NCBI GenBank assembly: GCA_020850535.1
Contig: JADZEM010000081.1
Span: 1 to 58,820, forward strand
Reading direction: 5' to 3'
Source: Chloroflexota bacterium
GTDB taxonomy: Bacteria; Chloroflexota; UBA6077; JACCZL01
DNA length: 58,820 nt
Shown here one piece after another: positions 44,059 to 52,461 of the stretch (its first letter is position 1; every line of letters begins with the position of its first letter). Under the pieces are notes generated by a model. It was not told the DNA's origin. It saw only the letters and a program-made list of their open reading frames with translations, and did no database searches. The position numbers and the translations under genes were made by a program.

Positions 44059-45082
44059 GCTCGCTCCCTCCCAGCTCCAGGCGCGGCGGCGGGAACCGCC
44101 CGAGCAGCGCTTGAACGACGGCATCCGGCGTCACGCCCTCCGCGATGCCCTCGTAGCTGAGGATCAGGCGGTGCCGGAGCACGTCCGGCGCAAGCTCGGC
44201 CACGTCACGCGGCAGGGCATAGTCCCGTCCGCGCAACAGGGCCAGCGCCCGCGCCCCCAGCACGAGGTTGATCGAGGCGCGCGGGCTGCCGCCAAACTGG
44301 ACGGCCGTCGCGTACTGGGGCAGCCCGTGCTGCCCCAGCGCACGGGTGGCGGTGACCAGCCGTGCCGCGTAGGCCGTCACGCGGGGGTCGACGTAGACGG
44401 CCTCGATCGCCTGCTGGAGCCAGCGCAGCCGCTCCAGCGTGACGCGCGGCCGGAGGGTGATCCTGGGGCCGATCATCCGCTCGACGACGGTGATCTCGTC
44501 TTCGTAGGAGGGGTAGTCCACCAGCACCTTGAACATGAAGCGGTCGAGCTGGGCCTCGGGCAGTGGATAGGTCCCATCCGACTCGATGGGGTTCTGCGTC
44601 GCCATGACCAGGAACGGGTCTGGTACGGCGTAGGTCTGCCCGCCGATGGTGACTTGCCGCTCTTGCATCACCTCCAGCAGCGCGGACTGGACCTTGGCGG
44701 GCGCGCGATTGATCTCGTCTGCCAGCAGCAGGTTGGCGAAGACCGGCCCGACCTCGGTGCTCAGATCGCCGGTGCGGGGGTTGTAGACGCGGCTGCCGAC
44801 CAGGTCCGAAGGCAGCAGATCGGGGGTGAACTGGACCCGTCCGAACGTCCCGCCAACGGTGTCGGCCAGCGCCTTGATGGTGGCGGTCTTGGCGAGGCCG
44901 GGGACGCCTTCCAGCATGATGTGGCCGCGCGCCAGCAAGGCTACCAGCAGCCGCTCCAACAGGTGATCCTGCCCGACGATCAGCCGTCGGACCTCGAAGA
45001 CGATGTGCTCAGCCAGTGAGCCGACGGACAGGGCATCCAGGGTGTCGTCGTTCGCTGGGCGGCCGGGGAGTGCATCAGTCAC
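44039..45082 (-). CDS. MoxR-family AAA+ ATPase
   Basis: The 347-residue ATPase has Walker A in EGVPGLAKTATIK, Walker B LLLADEINRAP, the MoxR block MQERQVTIGGQTY, sensor 1 VMATQNPIE and the arginine-bearing LPEAQLDRFMFK. GTG at 45082 is chosen because GGAGG precedes it by six bases; the frame extends to 45166 without support. MoxR proteins are chaperone-like ATPases that activate or assemble partner complexes together with VWA proteins. It is the first gene of the three-gene operon ending at 42043. Confidence 0.93.
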   Translation of the reverse strand: MTDALPGRPANDDTLDALSVGSLAEHIVFEVRRLIVGQDHLLERLLVALLARGHIMLEGVPGLAKTATIKALADTVGGTFGRVQFTPDLLPSDLVGSRVYNPRTGDLSTEVGPVFANLLLADEINRAPAKVQSALLEVMQERQVTIGGQTYAVPDPFLVMATQNPIESDGTYPLPEAQLDRFMFKVLVDYPSYEDEITVVERMIGPRITLRPRVTLERLRWLQQAIEAVYVDPRVTAYAARLVTATRALGQHGLPQYATAVQFGGSPRASINLVLGARALALLRGRDYALPRDVAELAPDVLRHRLILSYEGIAEGVTPDAVVQALLGRFPPPRLELGGSEHDRDVA

Positions 45083-45398
45083 GCGCGTCCTCCATCCATG
45101 ACCGAACGGCGGGGACGCACGGCACACGCCCGCAGGCTGCCCGTTGGCTGCTCGCGTTCGGGCCACGCCCCCTCAGTCAAAGACTGTACGGAGCCGGCTT
45201 CAGGGCCAGATGAGGCCCAGGTGAGGACCGGATCAAGATGTCAGGTGAGGCGTGACAGCAGTTCTGCCGAGCCAACCTCACTTGCGACGAAACGTTCGTC
45301 GGTTCTTCATGGCCCTTTCACTGCGCGTTCATGCGGCCCGCGGATGCTGGCCTGGATACTCGCTGCAGCCGGGCGATGTCGCCCGAATCGGAGGCCCC
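45083..45398. other. Divergent intergenic region
   Basis: It separates the minus-strand MoxR operon from the plus-strand secreted-protein gene and should contain both promoters. Short imperfect direct repeats of AGGTGAGG are seen around 45220-45250. No clear promoter boxes, RNA gene or further reading frame was recognised. Confidence 0.35.
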
Positions 45399-45839
45399 AT
45401 GCCAGGAGGAATGCTCGTTCGACGCCTGTGCGCGGCCCTCATGATCGCTATCGTGGTAGAGAGCGGGGCCATCGTGCCCGCTGCGTTCTCACCGTCAGCG
45501 ATCAGTGTGGTCGAAGCGGCGCCGGCGCAGGGCAAGGACCGCGACAACAAGGATCGGAAGAACCAGGGTAGCGACGACGACGAGGATCACACCCTGAACG
45601 GACAGGTGCTGGAGATCGACACGCTCAAGGATCCGCCGGAGCTCGTGCTTGGGAGCGTGGATGGCCTGACCGTCATCCGCGTGCTCAAGACTGACGAGAT
45701 CGCCATCAACGGCGTCCGACTGGGGGATTACATCCAGGCCAAAGGCGAGAAGCAGAGCGAAGTGCTCTTTGAAGCTACCGAACTGAGCGTCAGCGAGCAC
45801 TACACCGCGCCATCCGACGACGGTAAGAAGAAGCACTGA
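45399..45839 (+). CDS. Small secreted protein of unknown function
   Basis: From ATG 45399 (GGAGG four bases upstream) the product is 146 residues. It has a signal peptide (LVRRLCAALMIAIVVESGAIVPAAF), a very charged linker (GKDRDNKDRKNQGSDDDEDH) and a compact beta-rich domain of about 75 residues (LNGQVLEIDTLKDPPELVLGS..., VLKTDEIAINGVRLGDYIQAKGEK). The domain looks like a small OB-type barrel, as in DUF5666-like proteins, but this is tentative. A frame extending back to 45252 is possible but hides the signal peptide inside. No operon partners. Confidence 0.6.
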   Translation: MPGGMLVRRLCAALMIAIVVESGAIVPAAFSPSAISVVEAAPAQGKDRDNKDRKNQGSDDDEDHTLNGQVLEIDTLKDPPELVLGSVDGLTVIRVLKTDEIAINGVRLGDYIQAKGEKQSEVLFEATELSVSEHYTAPSDDGKKKH

Positions 45840-45844
45840 TTCGT

Positions 45845-46062
45845 CCGGGCGATTGCACGTTGGGCGGGTCGTGCAGCGTCGTCGGGGCTTGAAAGCCCCG
45901 CCTACGATCCTGCAGTCGCTGCGCGACGCTCCAGTCGCACCAGTGCCTGCCGTTCCCGGCGGCCGTCGCGCAGCGACTGAATGCGTGTAGGCGGGGGTTT
46001 CAACCCCCGACCGCCCGTTCCATGATGCTTCGGGTACACCAACGAACAGGCAATCGCCCTGG
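45845..46062. repeat. Family A MITE-like element, copy 1 of a tandem pair
   Basis: It begins CCGGGCGATTGCACGTTGG and ends CAGGCAATCGCCCTGG, with hairpins GGGGCTTGAAAGCCCC and GGGGGTTTCAACCCCC. It starts six bases after the stop of the secreted-protein gene. Confidence 0.9.
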
Positions 46063-46067
46063 GGGAG

Positions 46068-46286
46068 CCAGGGCAATCGCATGTTGATGTCGTCGTGCCG
46101 CCGCGTCGGGGCTTGAAAGCCCCGCCTACGATCCTGCAGTCGCTGCGCGACGCTCCAGTCGCACCAGTGCCTGCCGTTCCCGACGGTCGTCGCGCAGCGA
46201 CGGCGTGACTGTAGGCGGGGACTTCAGTCCCCGACCGCCCGCTCCATGATGCTTCGGGGACACCAATGAACAGGCAATCGCCCTGG
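46068..46286. repeat. Family A MITE-like element, copy 2 of a tandem pair
   Basis: It begins CCAGGGCAATCGCATGTTGA and ends CAGGCAATCGCCCTGG, with hairpins GGGGCTTGAAAGCCCC and GGGGACTTCAGTCCCC. Five bases separate it from copy 1. Its right part is the reverse complement of the left part of the element at 24974. Confidence 0.9.
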
Positions 46287-46308
46287 AGCAGTTCCGCCGT
46301 TAGAACAC

Positions 46309-46656
46309 ATGGGGAGTGGTCGGACCACGATGAGACGGGGTATTGAGCCCTGGATGCGAGAGTCCTCCGTGTTCCGCGCGATTTTGAGGAAGGCTGCGCC
46401 GCGGGGTCTACACGAGGGCAGTACGAAGCGGGCGTGCTTGATGGACGTGTCGGAGGCTCGCGCGATGCTGTTCATATCGGGCCAGACCCGGCTCGACGTG
46501 CCGCCGTCCCATGCCGTTGCTGCACTGATGCGTCTCTCAGACATCGACGCGTTTCATCGGATGTTTGACGTCCTTATGATCGCTGCATCCTGGCATGAGG
46601 TGCTGGCGGCCGGAGACATCGAAACTCACCAAGACGACGGCCCCGTCGGTCCGTGA
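46309..46656 (+). pseudogene. Possible RidA-like remnant
   Basis: The 115-codon frame has no ribosome site, but residues 50-63 (ARAMLFISGQTRLD) and 76-90 (RLSDIDAFHRMFDVL) resemble the two best conserved blocks of RidA/YjgF proteins (LFvSGQ..ld and ylsDidDFa..N.vy). About 30 residues that normally lie between them are missing. I read it as an internally deleted, decayed gene. It could also be chance similarity in an otherwise empty region. Confidence 0.3.
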
Positions 46657-46684
46657 CGCGAGCATTGCGTGCCGTCTATTCAGA

Positions 46685-48787
46685 TCAGGCGAAGTCGACG
46701 CGCAGGTTGCGGAGGGCGTCGATTGCGCAGCGAGCGCCAGGCCCGATGACCACCGTGGACTCGCGCTCCTCGACGATGGCCGGTCCGTCAAAGGTCGTCC
46801 CCGGGGCGAGCCTGTAGCGGTCGTAGACCGGCGACTCGCGATACTCGCGCCACTCGGGGTGGTAGACGCGCCGCGACCCCTTGAGCGCCTGCTCGGCGGT
46901 GCCTGACTCCGGCCCTTCAGCCCTGAGGCGCAGATCCGGGCGCGGGCCAGAGACGACCAGCCGCCAGGAGATCACCTCAAGGCCGACGTTCGGTCCGATC
47001 CGCCCGTAGAGCTGCTTGTAGACCGACTCGAACGCTTCGACCACCGCCGGCAGCGAGTCTGCGCCCAGCGCACCGGCGAGCAGCGGCACTCGCACCTCGT
47101 ACCCTTGCCCGACGTACCGCACGTCCGCCGAGCGGATGTACTCGATCTCGCTCGCGGCGACGCCCGAGGCGAGCAGGATGTCCCGCCCGCTGGTCTCCAT
47201 CTCCGTGTAGATGCTGTTGACCGCCGACCAGTCCAGCTCGTCCAGGCGACCGTACGACGTCCGCACGAAATCGAACGCCAGCGGGGCAGACAGGAATCCA
47301 ACGGTCGACGTAACCCCCGCCGCGTATGGCGAGATCATCGACGGGGCGTGCAGCGCCTCGGCCACCCGGTAGGCATGGACCGGCCCGGCCCCGCCGAACG
47401 CAAAGACCGGGAACGAGCGCGCGTCCTTTCCGCGCTCAATGGCGTGGACGCGGGCGGCGTTCGCCATGCTCTCGTTGACGACCTGGTGGATTCCCCAGGC
47501 GGCCTCCGGCACGCTGATCCCGAGTGGGTCGGCGATCTTCTCCTTGATCGCGCGCTCGGTCGCGGCGAGGTCGAGCTGCATACGACCGCCGAGGAAGAAG
47601 GCGGGATCGAGGTAGCCGAGGATCAAGTCAGCGTCGGTGACGGTCGGCTCCGTGCCGCCGCGACCGTAGCAGACCGGCCCGGGCTCGGCCCCGGCGCTGT
47701 CAGGGCCGACCTTCAGCAACCCGAGCGAGTCGATCCGCGCGATGCTGCCGCCGCCCGCCCCGATCTCGATCATCTCGATGACGGGGGTCTTGACCGGCAG
47801 ACCGCTGCCCTTCTTGAAGCGGTACTTCCGGTCAACCTCGAAGTCGTTGGCCGTCAGCGGCTGTCCCTTCTCGATGACGCAGAGCTTGGCTGTGGTGCCG
47901 CCCATGTCGAACGACATCAGGTCGGCCGCGCCGATCCGCTGCCCGAAATACGCTGTCGCCAGCGCGCCGGCGGCCGGACCAGACTCCAGCAGCCGAATCG
48001 GAAAGCGGGTCGCCGTCTCGATGGTGCCGATGCCGCCACTCGACAGCATCACGAACAACTGCCCGCCGAACCCGAGCGTTCGCAGGCGGCTCTCCAGCTC
48101 GCGCAAGTACCTGTCCACCCGGGCCTGGACGTAGACGTTCGCGCAAGTGGTGCTGGTCCGCTCGTACTCGCGGATCTCGGGGACCACGTCAGACGAGATC
48201 GACACGCGGATCTCGGGCGCGACTTTCGCGATCAGGTCGGCCACCTGGCGCTCGTGGGTCGGGTTGGCGTAGCTGTGGAGCAGCGAGACGGCGATGGCCT
48301 CGATGCCCTTCTCCTGCATCTCCCGTACGAGTGGCTCCAGGTCTTCGAGATCAGGGGCTTTGACGACCTCGCCGCTCGCCAGCACCCGCTCGTCAACCTC
48401 CAGCCGCAAGTAGCGCGGGACCAGCGGCGTCGGCATCTCCAGGAACACGTCGTACAGGTCGTAGCGGTGCTCACGACCGATCTCGACGGCGTCCCGAAAG
48501 CCCTTCGTCGTCAGCAGCGCCGTCTTCGAGCCTTTGCGCTCGATCAGGCTGTTGGTGACGAGCGTCGTGCCGTGAATGATGTTCTCGACCCGAGCAGCCT
48601 CGACGCCTGAGCGTGTCAGCGCATCGCGAAGCACCGTCTCGACGGCTTCAGACGGGTCAGATGGCGTGGTCAGCGACTTGCCGACAGACATCGCGCCGGT
48701 CGCCGTCTCGACGAGGATCAGGTCGGTGAACGTGCCCCCGATGTCGACGCCGACTCGGTAGGTGGCGTCGGGCCTGGTGTCACTCAC
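46685..48787 (-). CDS. Hydantoinase/oxoprolinase family protein, subunit A
   Basis: The 700-residue protein has the N-terminal hydantoinase domain (YRVGVDIGGTFTDLILVE, IIHGTTLVTNSLIERKG), and the ASKHA-type ATP-binding core (SFDMGGTTAKLCVIEKG; GAGGGSIARIDSLGLLKVGPDSAGAEPGP). The C-terminal domain ends with EERESTVVIGPGARCAID. Full length for HyuA. These enzymes use ATP to open cyclic imides, 5-oxoproline or related rings, or carboxylate ketones, usually with a HyuB partner. No hyuB is adjacent here. Start is GTG at 48787 with GGAGG upstream at a rather long spacing. Confidence 0.92.
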   Translation of the reverse strand: MSDTRPDATYRVGVDIGGTFTDLILVETATGAMSVGKSLTTPSDPSEAVETVLRDALTRSGVEAARVENIIHGTTLVTNSLIERKGSKTALLTTKGFRDAVEIGREHRYDLYDVFLEMPTPLVPRYLRLEVDERVLASGEVVKAPDLEDLEPLVREMQEKGIEAIAVSLLHSYANPTHERQVADLIAKVAPEIRVSISSDVVPEIREYERTSTTCANVYVQARVDRYLRELESRLRTLGFGGQLFVMLSSGGIGTIETATRFPIRLLESGPAAGALATAYFGQRIGAADLMSFDMGGTTAKLCVIEKGQPLTANDFEVDRKYRFKKGSGLPVKTPVIEMIEIGAGGGSIARIDSLGLLKVGPDSAGAEPGPVCYGRGGTEPTVTDADLILGYLDPAFFLGGRMQLDLAATERAIKEKIADPLGISVPEAAWGIHQVVNESMANAARVHAIERGKDARSFPVFAFGGAGPVHAYRVAEALHAPSMISPYAAGVTSTVGFLSAPLAFDFVRTSYGRLDELDWSAVNSIYTEMETSGRDILLASGVAASEIEYIRSADVRYVGQGYEVRVPLLAGALGADSLPAVVEAFESVYKQLYGRIGPNVGLEVISWRLVVSGPRPDLRLRAEGPESGTAEQALKGSRRVYHPEWREYRESPVYDRYRLAPGTTFDGPAIVEERESTVVIGPGARCAIDALRNLRVDFA

Positions 48788-48874
48788 TGGCTGGTCGCTC
48801 CTCCGGGATGTGCGCCGACATGCTACAGCAATCGGCGCGTCCTCCGGCGCGCGATCGGTGTCAGGAAGGCTGCG

Positions 48875-49864
48875 TCAGGGCAGCGGTGAGACTGGATCCC
48901 AGGGCAGTCCCGGCAACAGGTGGACGATCCGGGCTGGCCGATTGAGCTTGCCCGGCTCCAGCATGGCGAGCGGCGTCAGGAACTGCCCGGCCGGGCCACT
49001 CCAGGCAAGCACCCAGGCCGGCCCGAACCGGTAGGCGTCGAAGGCGGCCCGAGCCGATGGATCGATCCAGGTGGAGCCTGTCAGCTCCTTCGCATCAGCC
49101 GGCACGACGTGCAGGCCGGAACCCCACCATACCACCGGCGTCTCGCGCTTGAGGTTGTCTACGGCGAGCGTCATCCTGAACTGTTGGAACTGGCTCGCCT
49201 CGGAGGAGTCGGGCTTCTCGATCCACTGGGCTTCGTCCATGGCGCAGAGCGCGGTCTCGCCGCTCGCACCGAGTGGGTAGCGGCCGACCCAGCTCAATGC
49301 ACCTCGCAGCTGCCAGTGCATCCAGACGGAGCCAGGGGCTGCGTCGGCCGGCTGGCCGGTCAGCCGCTGCTTGATCCGTCCCAGAAAACCGGTCGACTGC
49401 TCCTCAACGACCGGCCGCTCGGGAGGAGCGAGGGGCGGCTCCAGCAGCACGACCTGGTAGCGTACTCCCCACGAGCAGGCCCAGACTTCGCGTTCTTCAA
49501 GCTCCAGTCTCGCCAGCGGGATGAGCGTGTCCTGAGCCGTGCGCTGGCGTCGTCGAGGCGGCTTGACCGCCGTCCATCCATCAGGCGGCTGCTGCGCCAG
49601 CAGGCGCAATCGGAGCAGCCGGCAGGCGCTTTCGGCCAGCGCCAGGGCGCGCAGACCGGTGGCGGCGTCGGGCGCATCGGCGACAGCGGCCACATGTGCT
49701 GCGACGGCCGGCAGGCCGACCTCGGCGAGCCCCTCGGCCAGCCGGCAGAACTCGTCGGCTTCGGCCGACGCCTGCCGCCAGCCGGAGGTCAGGAGCCGCT
49801 GTACGCGCTCCTCAACCTGGAGCAACTGGGCGGTGAGGCCACGGGCAGCCTCGCTGTCGATCAT
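48875..49864 (-). CDS. Unrecognised fifth protein of the MoxR-DUF5682-VWA-SWIM operon
   Basis: A 329-residue soluble protein with no family that I recognise. Residues 1-100 are helical (LTAQLLQVEERVQRLLTSGW..., ALAESACRLLRLRLLAQQ). A basic linker (PPRRRQRTAQ) leads to a beta-rich region with many tryptophans (VWACSWGVRYQVVLLEPP; VWMHWQLRGALSWVGRYPLG; TPVVWWGSGLHVVP; AWVLAWSGPAGQFLTPLAML). It starts 19 bases after the SWIM gene stop and must be cotranscribed. It may be a substrate-recognition or regulatory subunit of the ATPase system, which is inference from position only. Confidence 0.75.
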   Translation of the reverse strand: MIDSEAARGLTAQLLQVEERVQRLLTSGWRQASAEADEFCRLAEGLAEVGLPAVAAHVAAVADAPDAATGLRALALAESACRLLRLRLLAQQPPDGWTAVKPPRRRQRTAQDTLIPLARLELEEREVWACSWGVRYQVVLLEPPLAPPERPVVEEQSTGFLGRIKQRLTGQPADAAPGSVWMHWQLRGALSWVGRYPLGASGETALCAMDEAQWIEKPDSSEASQFQQFRMTLAVDNLKRETPVVWWGSGLHVVPADAKELTGSTWIDPSARAAFDAYRFGPAWVLAWSGPAGQFLTPLAMLEPGKLNRPARIVHLLPGLPWDPVSPLP

Positions 49865-49883
49865 GTCCTGCGCCTCAACACAT

Positions 49884-51299
49884 TCATCCGGGGAAGATCC
49901 GACCGTAGCTGCCGCGCCCCGTCGAGCGCGGGGTCATCCCGACCACCGAGAGCGGGCGCAGGCGCGGTCCGAACGCCGTCGGCGTCACGATGCCAAACAG
50001 GGCGAACGGGTCGTCCGGCGGCGGGGCCAACTCAAGTCCGGCCACGGCGAGTGCGCTCCAGTCCAGCGCCAGAAACTGTCCGCTCCTGTCGAGAGCGCCG
50101 GCCGGCGCCCCGGCGCGGGTGGTCGCGAGACCAGGTGTGCCCTCCGGCGCGGTCAGCAGCGCCGACGGACGGAACAGGACCGCTGCCTCGGGTTGCCCGA
50201 ATGGGGATGCCGCCCGCTCGATGAGCCTTCGCTGGATCTCGGTCACATCGGAGGCCGCCCCCTGAACCAGTCGGTCCAGGTGCTCGCTCCGCAGTGTGGC
50301 GCGCTCATACTGCGCGAGCTTGATCCGTCGTGGTGCCAGGCCCGGGTAGAGGCCGGCCGAGCGGACCAGCAGCCGCAGCCGATGGTTCGGCGGCTCAGTT
50401 CCGCGCAGGCGGCGCGGCGCGATCACGCGGTCGACGTAGATCGTCAGGGACGCGAGGTCCGCCAGGTACGAGGTCGCGACCAGGAACTCGCCGTCGCTCT
50501 CCTGCGTCGTTGCCACCTGCACCAGCTCCAGGTCGGCGACCGGCTCCAGCTCCTCCGCGCGCCAGGTCTTCCCGAGCAGGTCCTCGGCGAGGCGCGGATC
50601 GAGCGCGACGCTGCCGTCGAGCATCGCGCCGGTCGCGGTGCGACAGCGGTACAGGTCGAGCAGCAGGCTGGTGAAGGTGGCGGCATCGATGCCCTGCGAG
50701 TCGGCCACGGCCCGTTGGAGCTGCATCAACAGGTTGCCGAGCCGCCGCAGCTTGAGCGCGCGCACCAGCTCGCCGCACTGCGCGATCAACTGCGACTTCT
50801 CCGCGCCGAGCGCCATCAGGCCGCCGTCGGTCAGCTCCAGCAGCAGGCGGTCCAGGACGTCGAGTCCGGCTGCGCGCTGCGCGGCCGGCTCGACCTTCGT
50901 CTTCGATGCACCGCCCGCACGACTGGTCTTCTTCCTGGCCGCCGGCGCAGGCGGCTCCGGCAGCGAGTCCAGCACCGAGAAGGCGGCCGGCTGTTCCAGC
51001 AGCGCCGCGCAGACGGCCACCACGTGCTTGCAGAATTTGTTGCGCCGATGGGCCGGACAGGTACAGGTCACCCTGGCCTCATCGGCGGCGGGCAGGCGCA
51101 CTGAGACCCGGTAGTCCGTCGAGCCGGACACCAGGGCGAACGCGGCCGGCTCCTCGACGCCCGGCGCGACGGACCCATCCTTGACATGGCCCTTGCGAAG
51201 GTAGTCACGACCGGCCTTGTACGCGGAGTCGCCGGCCAGTTTCTGGAGTCGCTGGCCGAGGCTGGTCAGTTGCGGCAGCGTGGCCGGGTCAAACGACAT
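49884..51299 (-). CDS. SWIM zinc-finger protein (YehQ-like)
   Basis: The 471-residue protein carries an N-terminal SWIM zinc finger, CTCPAHRRNKFCKH (CxC then CxH, about residues 84-97), preceded by the usual AYKAGRDYLRKGHV region. A long C-terminal domain rich in helices and strands follows. ATG at 51299 overlaps the 3' end of the VWA gene by 11 bases, so translation is coupled. SWIM fingers bind nucleic acid or proteins. In E. coli the yehL-M-P-Q cluster has the same members; their function is still poorly known. Confidence 0.88.
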   Translation of the reverse strand: MSFDPATLPQLTSLGQRLQKLAGDSAYKAGRDYLRKGHVKDGSVAPGVEEPAAFALVSGSTDYRVSVRLPAADEARVTCTCPAHRRNKFCKHVVAVCAALLEQPAAFSVLDSLPEPPAPAARKKTSRAGGASKTKVEPAAQRAAGLDVLDRLLLELTDGGLMALGAEKSQLIAQCGELVRALKLRRLGNLLMQLQRAVADSQGIDAATFTSLLLDLYRCRTATGAMLDGSVALDPRLAEDLLGKTWRAEELEPVADLELVQVATTQESDGEFLVATSYLADLASLTIYVDRVIAPRRLRGTEPPNHRLRLLVRSAGLYPGLAPRRIKLAQYERATLRSEHLDRLVQGAASDVTEIQRRLIERAASPFGQPEAAVLFRPSALLTAPEGTPGLATTRAGAPAGALDRSGQFLALDWSALAVAGLELAPPPDDPFALFGIVTPTAFGPRLRPLSVVGMTPRSTGRGSYGRIFPG

Positions 51300-52461
51300 C
51301 GTCTGCCCCCCGCCCGTCGCCCCGCAGCGCCCGTTCGACGGCATCCACCAGCTTGCCTGGCGTGGCGGCGAAGGTCGGGATGTCGAGCGCCGCGACTTTG
51401 CGCGCCATATCTGCGTCGAACGATGCCGTGCCCTTGTCGTTGAGCGCCAGCACGCACAACACGTGCGCCCGCGACTCCTTCAGAGCGCCCAGCCCCGCCA
51501 GGAGGTTCTCGCGGCTGCCGCCCTCGATCAGGTCCGTGATGAGCAGCAGCAGGGTCTTCTCCGGCTGGGTCACCAGCGACGCCCCGTACTGGACAGCCCG
51601 CGCGATGTCGGTGCCGCCGCCGAGCTGCACGCCGAACAGCATCTCGACGGGGTCCGACAGTTGATCGGTGACGTCGGCGACGGCCGTGTCGAAGAAGACG
51701 AGGCGGGTGTCCAGCGCCGGCAGCGATGCGAAGACCGCCGCCACGATGGACGAGTACACGACCGACTCGCCCATCGATCCGCTCTGGTCCACCAGGATGA
51801 TGACGCGCCACTCGTGGAAGCGCTGCTGATTGGCGAAGAAGTGGACGCGCTCCGGCACGATCTTCCTGAGCGACGGCTGATAGTTGCGAAGTCCCTCGCG
51901 GACCGTCCGCTTCAGGTCGAGATTGCGTGCCACGCGCAGCGGACTGTGCCGGTCGCGCCGCATCGCCCCGAGCAGCGCCTGCCGGGTCTCGTTCTCCAGC
52001 CGCTTGCGGAGGTCGTCCACGATCTCGCGGACGACCTGTCGGGCCGTCTCACGCGTTTGCTCGGGCATCAGGTGCTTGAACGCCAGGATCGTCGCGACCA
52101 GCCCGACATCCTTCTGCAGCGACTGGAGCGCTTCCGGTTCGAGCAGCAACTGGCGCAAGCCTCTCCGCTCGATGGCGTCCTTCTCCATGAACGCCACCAC
52201 GTCCCGCGAGAAGTAGCGCCGAATGTCGCCCAGCCAGCTTGCGACGTAGGGGCTGCTGGCCTCCGAGCCGCCCCGCTGGCCGCCGTCGCCGTAGAGGAAG
52301 TCCAGGGCACGGTCAACCTCGCCCAGCCCGGACTCGGACTGCACGGCCTGCTCGGCCTCGGCCCAGATGCCGCCGGCCTGCTGCCGCGACTGCTCAGGCC
52401 CGAGCACCAGCCGCCAGCGCAAGAGCGTCCGTTGGGCCGCGTCGTCAGGCGCCGATGCCAT
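51289..52461 (-). CDS. VWA-domain protein, CoxE/YehP-like
   Basis: A 390-residue cytoplasmic protein. The N-terminal half is helical (LRQLLLEPEALQSLQKDVGLVATILAFK), the C-terminal half is a VWA domain with metal site DQSGSMGES (about residue 222) and GGGTDI, TDLIEGG downstream. It lacks membrane helices, unlike the VWA protein at 42043. The start overlaps the end of the DUF5682 gene by 17 bases and its end overlaps the SWIM gene. It is the VWA partner of the MoxR ATPase at 54952. Confidence 0.9.
   Translation of the reverse strand: MASAPDDAAQRTLLRWRLVLGPEQSRQQAGGIWAEAEQAVQSESGLGEVDRALDFLYGDGGQRGGSEASSPYVASWLGDIRRYFSRDVVAFMEKDAIERRGLRQLLLEPEALQSLQKDVGLVATILAFKHLMPEQTRETARQVVREIVDDLRKRLENETRQALLGAMRRDRHSPLRVARNLDLKRTVREGLRNYQPSLRKIVPERVHFFANQQRFHEWRVIILVDQSGSMGESVVYSSIVAAVFASLPALDTRLVFFDTAVADVTDQLSDPVEMLFGVQLGGGTDIARAVQYGASLVTQPEKTLLLLITDLIEGGSRENLLAGLGALKESRAHVLCVLALNDKGTASFDADMARKVAALDIPTFAATPGKLVDAVERALRGDGRGADDVV

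Noticed and set aside
42517-44160. Plus-strand 547-codon frame opposite the VWA and DUF58 genes
   Set aside because: Antisense to well-supported MoxR-partner genes; no ribosome site or domain.
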